Assembly (NCBI GenBank): GCA_914767715.1 | Contig: OU612072.1 | Coordinates: 9,550,001-9,610,000 of the forward strand | Source of the DNA: Membranipora membranacea | Lineage: Eukaryota > Bryozoa > Gymnolaemata > Cheilostomatida > Membraniporidae | Length of the DNA: 60,000 bases | Direction of reading: 5' to 3' | In this document: positions 34,049 to 46,205 of the stretch, in pieces | Numbering within the stretch: position 1 is the first letter of the stretch | How the letters are laid out: the number at the start of each line of letters is the position of its first letter | Position numbers and translations under genes: made by a program | Notes under the pieces: model-generated | Told to the model about the DNA's origin: nothing | What the model saw: the letters and a program-made list of their open reading frames with translations, nothing else | Databases searched by the model: none

Positions 34049-35551
34049 TCAGAGGAATGATGATGAATCACAGAATGTTCGACATTGTACTCTGCAACCG
34101 ATACAGCCTGTAGGGCAACGTGCCGGCTGTAAACAAAAAAAATAAAGTGTTGAGCTGTCCACCGACTACTAGGGTTTGGTTGGTCTGGCTGGTTGATTTG
34201 AGCAACCTGGCGCAGAAATTGCAGCCTTGCTCCTAAGGCAAATAATATTTCGCCGCAAAACCATTTAAAAAAAGAATCTGGGTTGTTGCTGTGATTGTCT
34301 TTGTGAAGTTGATAGATTCCATATGGTATGTGGTATTGAGCAATTGTCTATGAGAAGAGTTTGCTACCAAACCGAGCCTTTGGCAGAATTGACTGAGAGA
34401 TCTTGCCTGTATTTTTGAACTCAAAATTGAAGGTTGGCAAGGTGCAATGCTTGTAGATAAATGTACAAGGAAAATACCCCAACAACTCAAAGATAAATAC
34501 CATGTTGAACATAAAACCAAGGGCACAATGAGAATATTTACTGACGCTGTAAGCCTATCTTTGCATATAACTGTGATGTGATTTATGGGCCATCACCACA
34601 ATATACCACAGCATATCATTATATATTAAAACATTCTGGATAACTTCTTTCATGCAATATACAGCGAAATACAAGTGTTCTAAGAGAGATGACACCAAAT
34701 AATATCTAAATGATTTTTTCCACTAGTTGACGATCTCCAATGAGCAGCAACCATCTCTAAAACTACTGTTGTGACAGACTGTTATGAAAGTAACATACCG
34801 ATGGACATGTAACTGTTGAATCTGTCTTCGCGGAGTGCGGTATACTCTTCGACATTACTCTTCTACGACTGTACAGAGAAATACTGTGGGCATGTGGCTG
34901 CCATCTACCCCTGGCTCTTCTTTTCATCCGCTCCTTAACCACAACTGGATCATCAACTCCGAGTCTCTGTAAAAAAGAAGAGTATTTGTAATGTTATGAT
35001 TTTTTTAAACTCCCAGCTATTGTGTATTGACTTGTGTAATGTTTTACAACTAATTAGTGCCTGTGTGTACTTATTATTTTTACCTGTCATTGTTTATGAT
35101 TTTTTTAGTTCCATGTCCTTTTAATTCTACACCATATACTATCAATATTTCTGTTTTCTGGGTATTCTTCTCAAGAATAAAAATGGAATATATTTATATA
35201 TATATGTATAAAAGGAAGTGCTATCAGGTACTCTTAACAAGCTAGGATGTCAAAATTTTATCACTGTCAGGTATAAGTTGAATTCTATGATTTTTTTTAA
35301 GCCTGCAGGCAAAAACAAACCTTTCCTCCTGCAAATGATTTTTTCCTCAACTCATTTGGTAAGAGTAAAAACCTCACCTGGTCATTATGATTATCTCTGC
35401 ATGGTCCTCGAGTTAGGTCGCCAGTTACTACAGTCCATGTGATCAGACTCAAACAGACAAGCAGCAGCAGTAACAAAGCAAAGGTACAAGCTTTATAGCA
35501 CTGCAAACTTTGCTGCAACCTCACATCCCTGTCACAAGGATTCACATTCAT
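34049..35551 (-). CDS. Divergent three-exon member with minicollagen-like CPxxC motif
   Basis: Minus strand, three exons joined in phase 0: 35551-35378, 34966-34799, 34126-34049; 139 aa. Exon 1 (start MNVNPCDRDV) has the LQQSLQCYK motif and a Leu-rich hydrophobic segment ending CLSLITW; donor CAG|GTGAGG. Exon 2 (acceptor TTTTTTACAG) starts RLGVDDPVVVKERMKR|R, aligned residue for residue with GPSDPAVMKERMKR|Q of the collagen-like genes. It then turns Arg/Ser-rich and ends TCPS|GTATGT. Exon 3 (acceptor TGTTTACAG) encodes ARCPTGCIGCRVQCRTFC, spacing C-x3-C-x2-C-x3-C-x3-C, and stops soon after. There is no collagen run and no CC module. Exons 1 and 2 are well supported by homology. Exon 3 rests on splice sites, phase and Cys density only. 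If it is not used, exon 2 reads through the donor to a nearby stop. Confidence 0.55.
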
Positions 35552-36009
35552 TTTGAAAACGTTCAGAATATCAATAAACACTGGGGCTTATTTATATATT
35601 GTCTGTGTCTGGAGTGTGCAGCTTATGATTAGGTGCAACCATTGATATATCATTATTATATATCAATGTATTATATATCAATTATTATATAGCAATAATA
35701 ATTATATATCACTGAATATAAACAATAGCTATAATTTTAAAGTCTGTTGCCAGGCATTTTTTTATTGTTGGTCAGACAGAAATTACAGTCAAGTTACAGA
35801 ACTATGTGTTCGGCTAGTGCTAGCCCAAGTGCATGTGCATTGAAAAGCATCTTGGTCAGAAATTTATCCTCAAAGTGAGACACTATTACCACATACTGGA
35901 TAATATTGGTCAATGATGTAAGAACTCCACCCACTAGATAGCAGTCTGTTATTAAGGTAAGAGCTCCTCCCATTTTTTGTGGTGAGAAGCCGATGAAGTT
36001 GATGTCTGT

Positions 36010-36240
36010 CTGATCATAGCAGAAGTGAGGCCCACAGTTCTAAGAGAGGAGGGGAGGCACTTTCTCCCCAAGACAAGAATGCTAAATGAATCATCTATAA
36101 TGGAATAATCCATATCGGAATCAGCTCATTTGGATTTCAATTTGTTATTGATTTACCTTATAATGCTTTGGATGTTGTGGCTTGGCCTCAGACGAAGGAA
36201 GAATTTACAGTACCCTGCCTATGTACTTCACACCCCCTTT
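36010..36240. repeat. GGGCCGTAG-type MITE, diverged copy
   Basis: Shares the order GAGGC...CTAAATG...TAATCCAT(A/G)TC(G/A)GAATCAGCTC with the copies at 46.34-46.57 and 50.5-50.7 kb (and, inverted, 51.54-51.77 kb). Begins GGCCCACAGTTCTAAGAG. Confidence 0.5.
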
Positions 36241-36708
36241 CCAAACCCTCAGAACTACGACCCTGTGAGTACTTATCGGTAATAACATGCAAAGGTGTAA
36301 TTGGCCTCAAAATAGGATAAGTTATACGAATTTGTCTGACTCTGCACAGGTGCTATGAATCCCTCAGGCTATTTTCTAAACTGCTTCTGTAGGCTGACTA
36401 AAAGTGGTTGCCTGGTAATTAACATCTGTCTGCATTATATCTAGTAAAAGTTCTGTTCGCCGCCCATATTGGTGTTTTGTAAATCATTTCATCATATCTA
36501 TCGATGGATTGTGCTGTTACAGTCAAAACTGTTAAATTCGTGTTGTTCCTGCATTGTAACAAAATAAAATAAAATTATCAAGGAGGATGTAAATTTTAAT
36601 CTGTTTTTTAGGGTAGGTTGGGGAAGTGTCAAAGACACTCCTCGCTAATTTTGTTGAGAATGTAACCTTGTGACAGTTTAACAGGGGCAACAACTCTCAA
36701 TTCAATTT

Positions 36709-36779
36709 TTTGTGATCTAGGATTTTGGAATACAAGTCCAAAAATTTTGGACTTGTATTCCAAAATCCTAGATCACAAA
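36709..36779. repeat. Perfect 71-bp palindromic hairpin
   Basis: 35-nt arms with no mismatch around a single A at 36744 (CCAAAA-A-TTTTGG centre; outer ends TTTGTGATC / GATCACAAA). A partial echo CCTAGATCATAATAAGAAAC follows immediately. No target duplication or superfamily terminus was found. Confidence 0.9.
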
Positions 36780-36889
36780 GAAACAATCCTAGATCATAAT
36801 AAGAAACAATGATATCGTTGATATGAATTCAACTCGGTGGGGAAACTTAACATATGACTCTCTGTCAGTAATTGGATCTAGCTAAAATT

Positions 36890-37110
36890 TTGGCAAATTT
36901 AACGCTATGCATTGACTGACGTCCTAGTAACGGCCTTTAAAAGCTCAGGCAAGCTACTTGACAAATGTTTACAAGGAGTCGTCTGTAGAATTAATGGACT
37001 TATAGACCAATCAAAGATGAGAAAATGTTTCCAGCAATTATACATAAACTGCCATATGCTTGTTCAGAGTCAGATATGTTCCTCTTATCCATGAATATAT
37101 ATCAGTGGGG
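36890..37110. repeat. Second inverted copy of unit-flank sequence
   Basis: Matches 26.06-26.25 kb in the same orientation (CTCAGGCAAGCT, CAATCAAAGATGAGAAAAT, GAGTCAGATATGTTCC, ATATATATCAGTG). It is thus the reverse complement of the flank of the + strand units. Confidence 0.6.
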
Positions 37111-38329
37111 TAATATAAAACAGTCCTGCCTTCCAGCACCTTTCTCACTCTGCCAGCTCTACCTTAGTTTCAATTCTCGGTTGGGATCATTTTCCTATGC
37201 AGCGCTGGAATCCTTAAGCCTTGTTCAGTCTCCAATGGCTATGGTATTTAAATATGTGCTAGTGCTAGTTTTGTGAGTAATGAAAGGTGGCAATTCCCCT
37301 GCTTGTAAATCTTTGATCGTTTATATTGTGATGAAAAAGTGCTGTAAATCCATGTTAATGTTACTGAATCATGATTTACTGCTTGAAAACGCATTTTGCA
37401 GTAGAATTTGTGAGGAGAGTACACACAAAGCAATTCTACTTGATCAATCAGAAGGAGTCATAAGTATTTATAAATATATTATGCTCATGGTAACTAAAAT
37501 TCAATACTATACTTGCTCATATAGAAATGAATGATGGAGCAAAAGGAGAAAAGTGATTAGTAAGTTTCCCGGCGATGTTATTAGTGACTATTACAGCCAT
37601 CATGATGAGCTGGATGACAGAGCTGCCAGAGCAGTAACCTCTTTCAGTATGATTGTGAATTCAGATGTCAAAAACTAGCGGCTGGTCCTTGAAGTGCATG
37701 GTAGCATCTTATCTCTCCAAGGTGAGCTGAAAATGAATTACAAATTACAAAAATATAATTATATACTTTATAAATATAATTAATTATAATTATAGTTGAA
37801 ACACTTAATACATGCAATCATTTTAATAGGGTCACATATTTGTAGTGGTTATTGATGGGCATTCGCTGATTATATTTATGAAAAATCTCCACTGTGAATG
37901 ACCGTGCAACTCTCAAACATAATGGGACTGACCAAAATATTAGAAATACATTGCAAGAGTTGTCTGGCCTCAGAACACAATCAGACAACCCTCAAACCTA
38001 CATCTTTACCCATACTATTTATTTCAATTGCTCTATAATAAACTTGTTCCCATCGACCGCCAATTTTTACTAAGTTGAGGTATAATCCTAAAAATCCTGC
38101 AACTTCGTTTTGCCTTTCCGGTAGAATTCCTTCTAATAGCATTAGATATTGAGCGGATTTTTTGTGATAACGATTTGTTCATGCTGCCTCCAAATCTCCA
38201 CCTCACTGTTGGCAGCGGGCCATTCAGCCTCGATCAATCAAATTACTGTTTTCAGACAATTTAGAATTGAAATACATTCTGTTTTTTATGTGTGTGAAAT
38301 CTAGTTTTGTAGAAACACTCATGATTATG

Positions 38330-39090
38330 ATGCACTTATTTTACCTAGTAGTACTGGCTGCCCACAGGGGTGTGTTTTATCTCCATTGTTATTTTCCATC
38401 TACACTGACACGGTTCAATCTGATCACTCTAACATAAAGATCTATAAGTATGCTGATGACATGGTTATTTTGGGTCTTTTGGATCATAGCAGTAGTGATG
38501 AATTTTATATTTTACAGCCGTAAATGATTTTTCCGAATGGTGCAAAGCTAACTGTCCTATACTGAATACCGCTAAGACCAAGGAGATGATCTTTGACTTC
38601 AGTAGATCCCAGGAAGTCACTTCCAATGTTTTTTATTGATGACAACCCAGTAGAGAAAGTTCAATGTTTTAAGTATCTGGGTACTATTTTTAATGATGAT
38701 TTAAAATGGACTGATAATACTGACCACATTTTTCGCAGATTGAAAAAGCAGATTTTATGCATTGTCTAAGTTCAAATCTTTTTATATGTCCAATACTCAA
38801 TGTGAGTATTTTGTGCAATCTCTTATATTACCGATCTTATTATATAATTCAGAAGTTTGGTTTAACTCTTGCACGGCAAAGGAGAGATCTCGATTATTAT
38901 CTCCTTTTTGTACCTCATACAGCTGTGGCATTCCTAATCTGATCTCAGACCGAACTCTTAGTACTGCAGTAAATTCTCTTGACGAAGACCATACTTTTAA
39001 CAAACATGATGTTCCAGGTAGGAAAACATTTTTATCAGCTAAGTGCCGCACAACTCGTTTTTTTAAACAGTTTCATACCTTTTAGTATCA
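38330..39090 (+). mobile_element. LINE reverse transcriptase fragment, Rex1/Babar (CR1-group)-like
   Basis: Translated pieces give TGCPQGCVLSPLLFSIYTD, then KYADDMVILG (the YADD catalytic motif), PVEKVQCFKYLGTIFNDDLKW, then the typical tail around LPILLYNSEVWFNS and a Cys-poor C-terminal block. Reading frames are broken by several shifts and stops. The 5' part (endonuclease and fingers) is missing. It is an old, dead, 5'-truncated copy. Confidence 0.8.
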
Positions 39091-40344
39091 GACTCCTAAA
39101 TGATAGCGCCTTCTTACAGTCACTATAATTTTGCTTCATCGTTGATGACAAGCAATAAAACAATCTCTCTCTTAAGTCTTATGATATGGTAACTATTTGA
39201 TGGCTTTTCTACTGAATTCCTGGTAGCAACATATGACGTAAAGCGAAACTTTTATTATCAAGAAATGTTCATGATAATCCAAAAGTACCAAGACTGGCCC
39301 AATAATTATTAGCCAAATGTGGTTAGAATGAAAAATAATAGTGATCTAATAACATTTGGAAGTCCTGGCAGAAAAGAGAATTATATATTAGTGATATTTC
39401 CGGACAATTTTCATAACTTACATCATTCATTATACTTAGTAAAACACATTGAAAAGTAATCATTTGTCCTGGTTTGCATCATATTTATCGTGCGTGCGAA
39501 CACAGGCTTGTTATACATTGGGATTCGGTCACTGCCGCTTTCATTGACTCTCTATTATGAACCACTGCCCTTTCAATTGTTGGTTGCCCCTAACTACGAT
39601 ATTGACTAGACACACGATGTCAATATAGCTGATTCTGAGTTTGAGGTTAGTTCTTAAGTTAGGCCAATGATCGTGTCGGTGGTCAACACTACATGACTGG
39701 CTCACTCAACGAGCTATGTCCATGGGCAGAATTGACTATGTGTTTAAACCGACACTATTAAATTTTTGCATATCTGGCAATCTAGCATCAATGCTTCTCA
39801 GAGATTGCATAACATTATAATTTGTAATTGTTATTTTGTTCACAAGCAATGACATTGGGGCCTGCAATCCAACACTGGGAGCAAATGTATCGTTCCTTAC
39901 ATAATATGACTTTTATACGGGGGGGGGGGGGGGGGGGGCATCTATCTATCTCTGTTTTGTAAATAGAAGTGTAGTTCAAGTTCCCTCTATGCATATTATT
40001 TTCCAGCTGGTATCGATTATTCATGTAGTAACTTAAACAGTAATTGTTTTCATATTTAACATCCCGGTTGCAATAATTATGACAGGTACAGTAAATATAG
40101 CAGAAATGATGATGATGATGATATGGATTATGTTGTTGATGGATGTTGAAAATTGCCATCGTCATTTTCATCTTATACCAATTAGGATGAGAAAATGTGA
40201 ATGATCTTTTATTAATTTGACATATTATTTTCTCTCAATGTGTGAGACTACTGAATGCCGACATGCCACCAATAATGTGTGAAATGGCAATAGTAAGTTG
40301 CAGGAAAAGCGTCTAAAAGTCAGAAGTGGATTAAAGTTTCAACA

Positions 40345-41045
40345 ATGGAGGGTAAATTGGATAAAGCCGATAGGGAGATGGACAATATGAAGAGGCGCCT
40401 GCAGTTTTACGAAGTATTAACTATTCTATTGGGAATACTTCTGTTCTGCTTACTAGGCTTGACAACTTGGCTTATGAAGACAAACCATCTTCATTTTGAA
40501 CTTCGATCTTTTGAGAAATGGGATAAGGGTACACAGAAAGCTAAGGTGAGGCTGGAAAGTTATGTAGGGAATCTTTGGTTCGTTGATTGGGGAACATTGC
40601 ATTGTACATTGAGTAATAAAAAACTCTAAGACTAACAAACCCAAGGGACAGACACTGAGATACATGTTATTCTTTTCTCAACCACCCTGAAGGCTAGACG
40701 AATGAGTGAGAGTCTTTAATAAGGCTAAAATCTCACAGTGCATAGGGTATACTGAAAAAATGAAAATGTTATTTTGTAGTTATTTCTTATACCACAATAC
40801 TAGATTTCTAAGCATCGATATCCCTTTGGATAGCCTGAGCTCAACAGACCACAATTTATTTTTAATTCCAACCTCTCTTATTTCAGTTAACCACTACAGA
40901 AAATTTTGAAATTCGAAGCAAACAACGTAAAACCAACAACAATGCACCAGGTGAAAAGAGTGGTGGTTCAGGAAAGTCTTGTGCCACTGTGACTGCCACA
41001 AGAACATGCTGTGATGACACAGTGATAACCTGCTCATGCATCTAA
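40345..41045 (+). CDS. Short membrane-anchored Cys-peptide precursor (P1)
   Basis: Exons 40345-40545 (67 codons, AAG|GTGAGG) and 40887-41045 (TTATTTCAG acceptor), phase 0; 119 aa. N-terminus MEGKLDKADREMDNMKRRLQ with heptad-like hydrophobics, then one hydrophobic segment (about residues 24-46, ending CLLGLTTW) and an acidic/basic stalk. Exon 2 has a basic patch (RSKQRK) in place of the usual KR-Q site, a Gly/Ser-rich linker, then C-x8-CC-x6-C-x-C ending CSCI. There is no Cys-Pro or collagen part. AATAAA at 41422-41427 is a possible poly(A) signal. The five cysteines leave one unpaired within a monomer. Confidence 0.8.
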
Positions 41046-42299
41046 TTAAAGACCAATAACCTCAAAGACTGTCTCCCAATACAAGTTATACAGCCGTAAT
41101 CAGCAAGCAAGAAGTCTTTAAAAAACGATCCAGAGCACTTCCTTAGACATTGACTCATAGAAAAGCCATCCACCGGGCCTAAACGCTCGACTTGTATTAA
41201 AAGATGCCTCATTGTAACATGACGACAGTAAATACTCTCAAACCCAAGTTATTTTTAGTTGAAAATACTTTGTTCTTAGTTTTATTATTAACATGACTGT
41301 TTGCCACATCCAAGGTGTTTTAGTTTTTAGAAGCTTATACCTCTTTTTTTTAGATTATATATTATTCCACAATTTCTGAATAATCTTGGCGTAGGAAAAA
41401 GAAATACTATGTGCAAATTTAAATAAAAGCAATATTCTGTAAAAGGGAAGAGTTTATTTTAAAAATCAAAACAAACATCATCTCTTTCCGATATTGAATA
41501 TGATATATTAATGAGCTTTATTCAGTTGCCAGTGGGATACAAAACACACACAACCAAAGCATGATATAGGCAGGTGGATTTTATGGTTATAAAGCTAGTC
41601 CCTTTGTAGTTGTACAACCTTTTATCAGTGAAAGTACTTTTGAACTAAAATAAATGATAGCGTTCATTTGTATAGTAGTTCATTATTATGGAGTGGACTG
41701 TAAAAGGTGTAACTTCTGCGTAAGTTACTGTAATGGGTTTTAGAGGATTTGGAGATTTGTCGAAATTACAATTTCTGTACATCACTTCATCTCAACGAAG
41801 GAGATGGTAACACTTGGCATAGGAGATGTGTCAAAGAAAAGTTCCGTAGTTAGAGGCTCAAGAAATGCCTTAGTAACCACTGAGGTTACAGAAAATGCTT
41901 TGACAACCCAGCCGTAGGATACTCATATGTGTACCTACAAATTGACCAGGTTGGAGACACCATAGGACTAAATTTTACACCTAAGTCGACATCCTGTTAC
42001 AACCTGGGATGGAGCCAAAGTATTGGGAGCCATGTATGCGTACTCCAATAACTGTTTATTGTGTTGGTTTATGCTGTACTTCCGAATGCCATGTGGTTAT
42101 GGATTGGTTTCTGTCATGTCATTGCTTTGATTGGCTGCTTTCACTGATAACCAAACAGCCAGTCAAAATGGAGAGCGATCAGTCGAAGGCGCAGCCAGCA
42201 CAGAAACTGAATAAACAGTGCATGGCAGTGTATGTCATTCAGCACTAAAATGTAAAGCTGGTAGTAGACACCACCATATAAGTAATTACTGTAATTACG

Positions 42300-42440
42300 A
42301 TGGCTCCAAGGATTGAATCTAAGGCTAAGTTTGCGGCTGCCGATCTCTCACCTGAGAATTTGACAATTTGTGAGGAAGACAATTTAACTGTTAGTCTGGC
42401 TACTGAGACTTTGTTCAGAGACACCAAGCTAAACAAGTAA
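42300..42440 (+). other. Small unrecognised ORF (46 aa)
   Basis: ATG at 42300 opens 46 codons of protein-like composition, MAPRIESKAKFAAADLSPEN then an acidic/Thr-rich tail to TAA at 42438. No family recognised, no splice partners found. It lies in a 2-kb stretch (41.05-43.07 kb) otherwise without a gene. It may be a conserved exon fragment or chance. Confidence 0.25.
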
Positions 42441-43071
42441 ACCCTACAATAATGATGTTATGTCGGCAACGTGTGTGAATACTTTCAGGCACCTGGTGTA
42501 ATACTGGTGTTGCTGATTAGCTTTTGCCCCATTGTAATCAATACCTGTAACCAAGTGCTCACATGGCTATTTATCTTGTTAACTTTTATTTCAGTTACAT
42601 TTAATTTTTCTGTGATCAGCTTCAGTAAAGTCTGGGCTTTAAGACAGTTCAGTACACCATAGTTTGGTTATACATTATGCAAATAATTTATGCAAACCGA
42701 GAATTATACACTGATATGGATTTCTACCTTTTCTGGATGGTATGTGATTTCAGATATATATATAAATATATACAATATATATATACACTTTTCTTCATGC
42801 AATACGAAACTACACTGAGTACTGAAATAATGCTGCTTTGACGTCAATAAAGGGTGATAAAAAATGTCATGAGTGTTTATTGCTTACTGTGAAAACTATA
42901 ATAAGTAGAACCATATTAAAGGTATACGAAAATGTAACAAGGCAATTGGACAGTCCAATAAAACAAAGCTAGGGCAGAGACTGAAGTGAACATCGAAACA
43001 TGTGCTGGTTCCCCATCGGCAGTGCATTGGTGAGGTGATATAGTCTCTTAGAGTGATTCATAGCTAGTTAG

Positions 43072-44882
43072 CTATACACACGAGCATGTTATGGCTGTGT
43101 TGTCGCAGCAAGTTTTTATGGCAGTCGTGGTTTCGCAAGTCGATCCTCCAGTTATAGGTACAACTAAATCTTCAACAGCTATGAGCTGTCGCTTGTCAAG
43201 GGTGATCTCGTTGTGAGGAATGGTGAACTGAAATAAAAATTTATCCTTTTATGATTTTTGATCCTGAACTGAACCTTATGATATTACTTATTTGCAATGA
43301 AAAAAATTAACAATGGTAGAAACTGTTGTTGTGAGAACTATTTTTATCAGTTTGATTTAAATTTCAAAAGCAAGGCTACTGTTCTAATGTCAGGTAAAAA
43401 AAAATTATCTTGTAAAAAACCAGCTGAAATTTGTGATTAGACAACCAGGATATGTGCTCCCTGCAAAATACCTAAAGTTTGATGTCACTGGAGACAAGGG
43501 GCATCGCGGCATGATGTTCTTCTTCATGGTCGTTGTTAGGTTTGGTAAGATGTTGTTTACTAAGAGTGATGATTTGATGGGTGGAGAAGGCTGCTTTACA
43601 CTTAAGTTTTGAATCTAAGCAGAAAAATACATTTGAGTTTAAAATTTCTGACTCGTCAGCATCAGAACCGGAAACAAAAAAAAAATGATATATTGTTGAT
43701 TACTCATGACATGATGTCAAGTAACGGCATAAGCATTGCAATGAATAAAATTTAGAGGGTGATAAATCCAGTTTGTGCACAAGCCCTTAAATTTCAACAA
43801 TAAGATGAGCTTAATTTAAGCCTTGAATTTTTCCTGAATCGACTTGACCAGAGACAAAACACACACAGTGTGCATATAATTCTTCGCCTGAAAGGCAGAC
43901 CTTTTCAATGCACCTCAGATTTTCCTCATTTTGTAAAGCTATGATTCTAAGACTACCAAAAGACTACCCTGAGGCAAATCTGCTGTGCATACCGCCCTGA
44001 TTTCCTGATGCTCTTACTCTTTAGATGAAACTTGAAGATGTAGAGGTTGGGTTAGAAAGATGCAAGCGTGGCTCGATTGCGTATTGGAGCAGCCGGTCTA
44101 AGGCTGTTAAATTATTGAAAATTCGATTAAAGCACAGTACTGATAGCTTAGTCATTGACTACCTACAACATTGTCACACCAGTTTACGATGTACAAACAT
44201 AGACCAGATGATACTGATCTGAAGCTAACCCAGATCTTCTTCTAGTACTTCATTGCGCCATGTTCAGGGGGTCCACCTTGCTAATAAGGATCTGATCATA
44301 AACTGAGGTCAAAAAGATTCTTGCCAGGTCATGGTCACTGCAACTGGCACTATCACAGTTGCTCTAGCTGACAGACTGTCAGACTGTCACACCGTAACGC
44401 TGTTATGCTCTCACACTGCCACACTGCAACACTGCCACACTACCTCACTGTCACACTGTCACACCGTAACGCTGTTATGCTCTCACACTGCAACACTGTC
44501 ACACTATCTCACTGCCTCACTGCCACACTGTCACACTGTCACAATGTCACACTGTCACACTGTCACACTGTCACACTGTCACACTGTCACCCTGTCATAC
44601 TGTAACAATGTCCTTGTCACTGTCGCTGTTGCTATCAGTGGTTCAATCATTCACTTTTCCAATTCATATTGAAGGCCTCACCTTAGCTTTTTGTTTTGGA
44701 AGATCTACATCTTCAAAGCACCCCGATGCATGACGAAGACGATCCATGTCCGTGAACAAAATGATAACACTTAGACAGCTGAGAACTAGAACTGCCAATA
44801 TTATTGTCGATAATCTATAAAACTTCAGGCTCTGTTTCAGATTTTTCGAGTCACTGTTGCCTGCAACTGATTTATCACTCAT
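43072..44882 (-). CDS. Short membrane-anchored Cys-peptide precursor (M1)
   Basis: Minus strand. Exon 1 44882-44682 (67 codons, AAG|GTGAGG), exon 2 43227-43072 (TTTATTTCAG acceptor), phase 0; 118 aa. N-terminus MSDKSVAGNSDSKNLKQSLK, hydrophobic segment about residues 24-45 (ending CLSVIILF), stalk. Exon 2 begins FTIPHNEITLDKR|Q (dibasic site, N-terminal Gln would result), then a 17-residue linker and STCETTTAIKTCC...CSCV, pattern C-x8-CC-x6-C-x-C. Reverse-strand AATAAA at 42881-42876 is a plausible poly(A) signal. The leader block at 44888-44907 is shared with the + strand relatives. Nearly identical twin at 47350-49093. Other open frames inside the intron are broken in the third copy and are not coding. 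Confidence 0.85.
44370..44605. repeat. TCACACTG minisatellite in intron of M1
   Basis: Imperfect 8-bp repeats (TCACACTG with CCACACTG, CAACACTG, TAACGCTG variants) and a longer imperfect unit containing GTAACGCTGTTATGCTCTC. It starts about 75 nt inside the intron from the exon 1 donor. Homologous arrays of different length at 48655 and 52935. Confidence 0.9.
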
Positions 44883-44887
44883 TTTTG

Positions 44888-44907
44888 AAACTTCAAGCTA
44901 TATCCTC
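44888..44907 (-). promoter_or_regulatory. Conserved leader block of short genes
   Basis: Read on the minus strand: GAGGATATAGCTTGAAGTTT, ending 5 nt before the ATG of M1. The same block stands 5 nt before the ATG of P3 (58145-58164), and in slightly changed form before M2 (49099-49118), M3 (53303-53322) and P4. It may be 5' UTR/initiator or translation context. Function is inferred from conservation across both strands. Confidence 0.5.
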
Positions 44908-45966
44908 TTCTTGCCTTGCAATTCAAATTGGCACCTCTCACGCAATGACAACAGTTCTATCCTTCCCATTTGGAAGTGGCATTTGGCGAGGATTGGGCAG
45001 GGAAAGCTAATCATTTGAACATCTTTCAAATTAATCCATTCCTGTTGCCATATGATGAAAATAGATTCTATACTTATGCGGTTATTAATTATGCTAAGAC
45101 GTTATCCCGATTTGGCTTACGCATTTGGCCATGAATTTTATTAATCTGAATGATAAGCATTTAGTAAATTTAACCTGCAAACCCATTATGATGTCATAGC
45201 ACGGCCCATAAATAATGTTCGTATTTCGGGGCGCTTTGAACAGCGATGCTAGATTAAACTTTGTTTTGTGAAAGGCTTGAGTTTTATGGGTCCCTGAGAC
45301 CTGAACCCAGGTTGACCCGAGATACCTCGGCCAACCCCTTCTCAAAGACAAGACACAACCTGAAGCATATTCAAGACTTGGCTTTCACATCCAGCCTTTA
45401 ATCACTGTCCCCTCAATTGATGTTTGAATCTAATGGCGAGTTTGACCTTGGCCTATACCTTGAACTGAAATATCAACAACGTCATAATAATACAGAGTTA
45501 ATTGAGCATTTCCTTGACAATGGGTGTATATCATTTTGATAAACAGAGATCGTATTTATCAGCTTCGGAAGTTTATTAGAAATGAATGATTGATTCAAAT
45601 TCCAGTCAGTATCTGCTATTTGTGTCACATATTTGACTTGACATGGTCAGTAATTGACTTGTAAGGATAATATATGTGTCATGTACAATATCACATTCAA
45701 CTATTTGGACTAAAGTCAGATGAGATAATAATAGAGCTGTTTTCTATTTTAGTGAAGCTATCATTTCATAAAAACAGAATTTTTTCAGTTACAAACACTA
45801 CTCAGTGTGTCATCATTACAACATCAGAAATTTATGAATCATGGAATAGAGTATCAAACTATTTCTATGGGGTTGCTTTAATAGTAACCAGAACTGAGGA
45901 ACTTGAAAGATGGTTTATTAATTATATTGACATATCGTTACATACTGTACTTGATAGATAATCGCC

Positions 45967-46034
45967 GTAGGCGGGGGTTAACGACCGCCTACGGCCGCGA
46001 TCGCCAACCCGAACGCTTTTAAGGGCTGGCTGTG
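45967..46034. mobile_element. CACAGCC foldback MITE, left half deleted
   Basis: Right half of the element at 50204-50313 (GTAGGCGGGGG...GGGCTGGCTGTG), joined directly to ATCGCC. Compared with copy B, about 70 bp between this ATCGCC and the middle of the element are missing. Confidence 0.75.
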
Positions 46035-46092
46035 ACCTGAATCTATAGGCGAACAGAGGATAGATAGCTTGTTTGAAGCTAAAGTTTGAACA

Positions 46093-46205
46093 ATGGAGGA
46101 TAAATTGGCTGCTCGTAATAGTGAAGAAGCGTCTGAAATTTAACAAACTATCTTCTATTACATTGGGGATTCTATCAGCTGCCAGAGTATTAATCCTTGT
46201 CAGTA
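46093..46205 (+). pseudogene. Dead exon 1 of a + strand short gene, copy A
   Basis: ATGGAGGATAAATTGGCTGC matches the start of P3, preceded by AAGTTTGAACA as there. A small deletion then shifts the frame to TAA at 46141, and only TCTTCTATTACATTGGGGAT (the TM codons) remains recognisable. No exon 2 follows. Confidence 0.8.

Noticed and set aside
5795-39940. Homopolymer tracts (C at 5.8, 17.4 and 31.7 kb; G at 14.85 and 39.92 kb) as functional elements
   Set aside because: Simple mononucleotide runs with no conserved position among the paralogous units.
44025-44222. 65-codon frame in the M1 intron, repeated at 48306
   Set aside because: The third intron copy (near 52.40 kb) is frameshifted with stops. 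It is intronic and not selected as coding.
44331-44672. 113-codon HCHTVTL-rich frame
   Set aside because: Translation of the TCACACTG minisatellite; it lies on the strand opposite to the gene and inside its intron.
45674-45961. 95-codon frame repeated at 49884
   Set aside because: In the third copy (57.84-58.09 kb) the same sequence contains early stops and indels.
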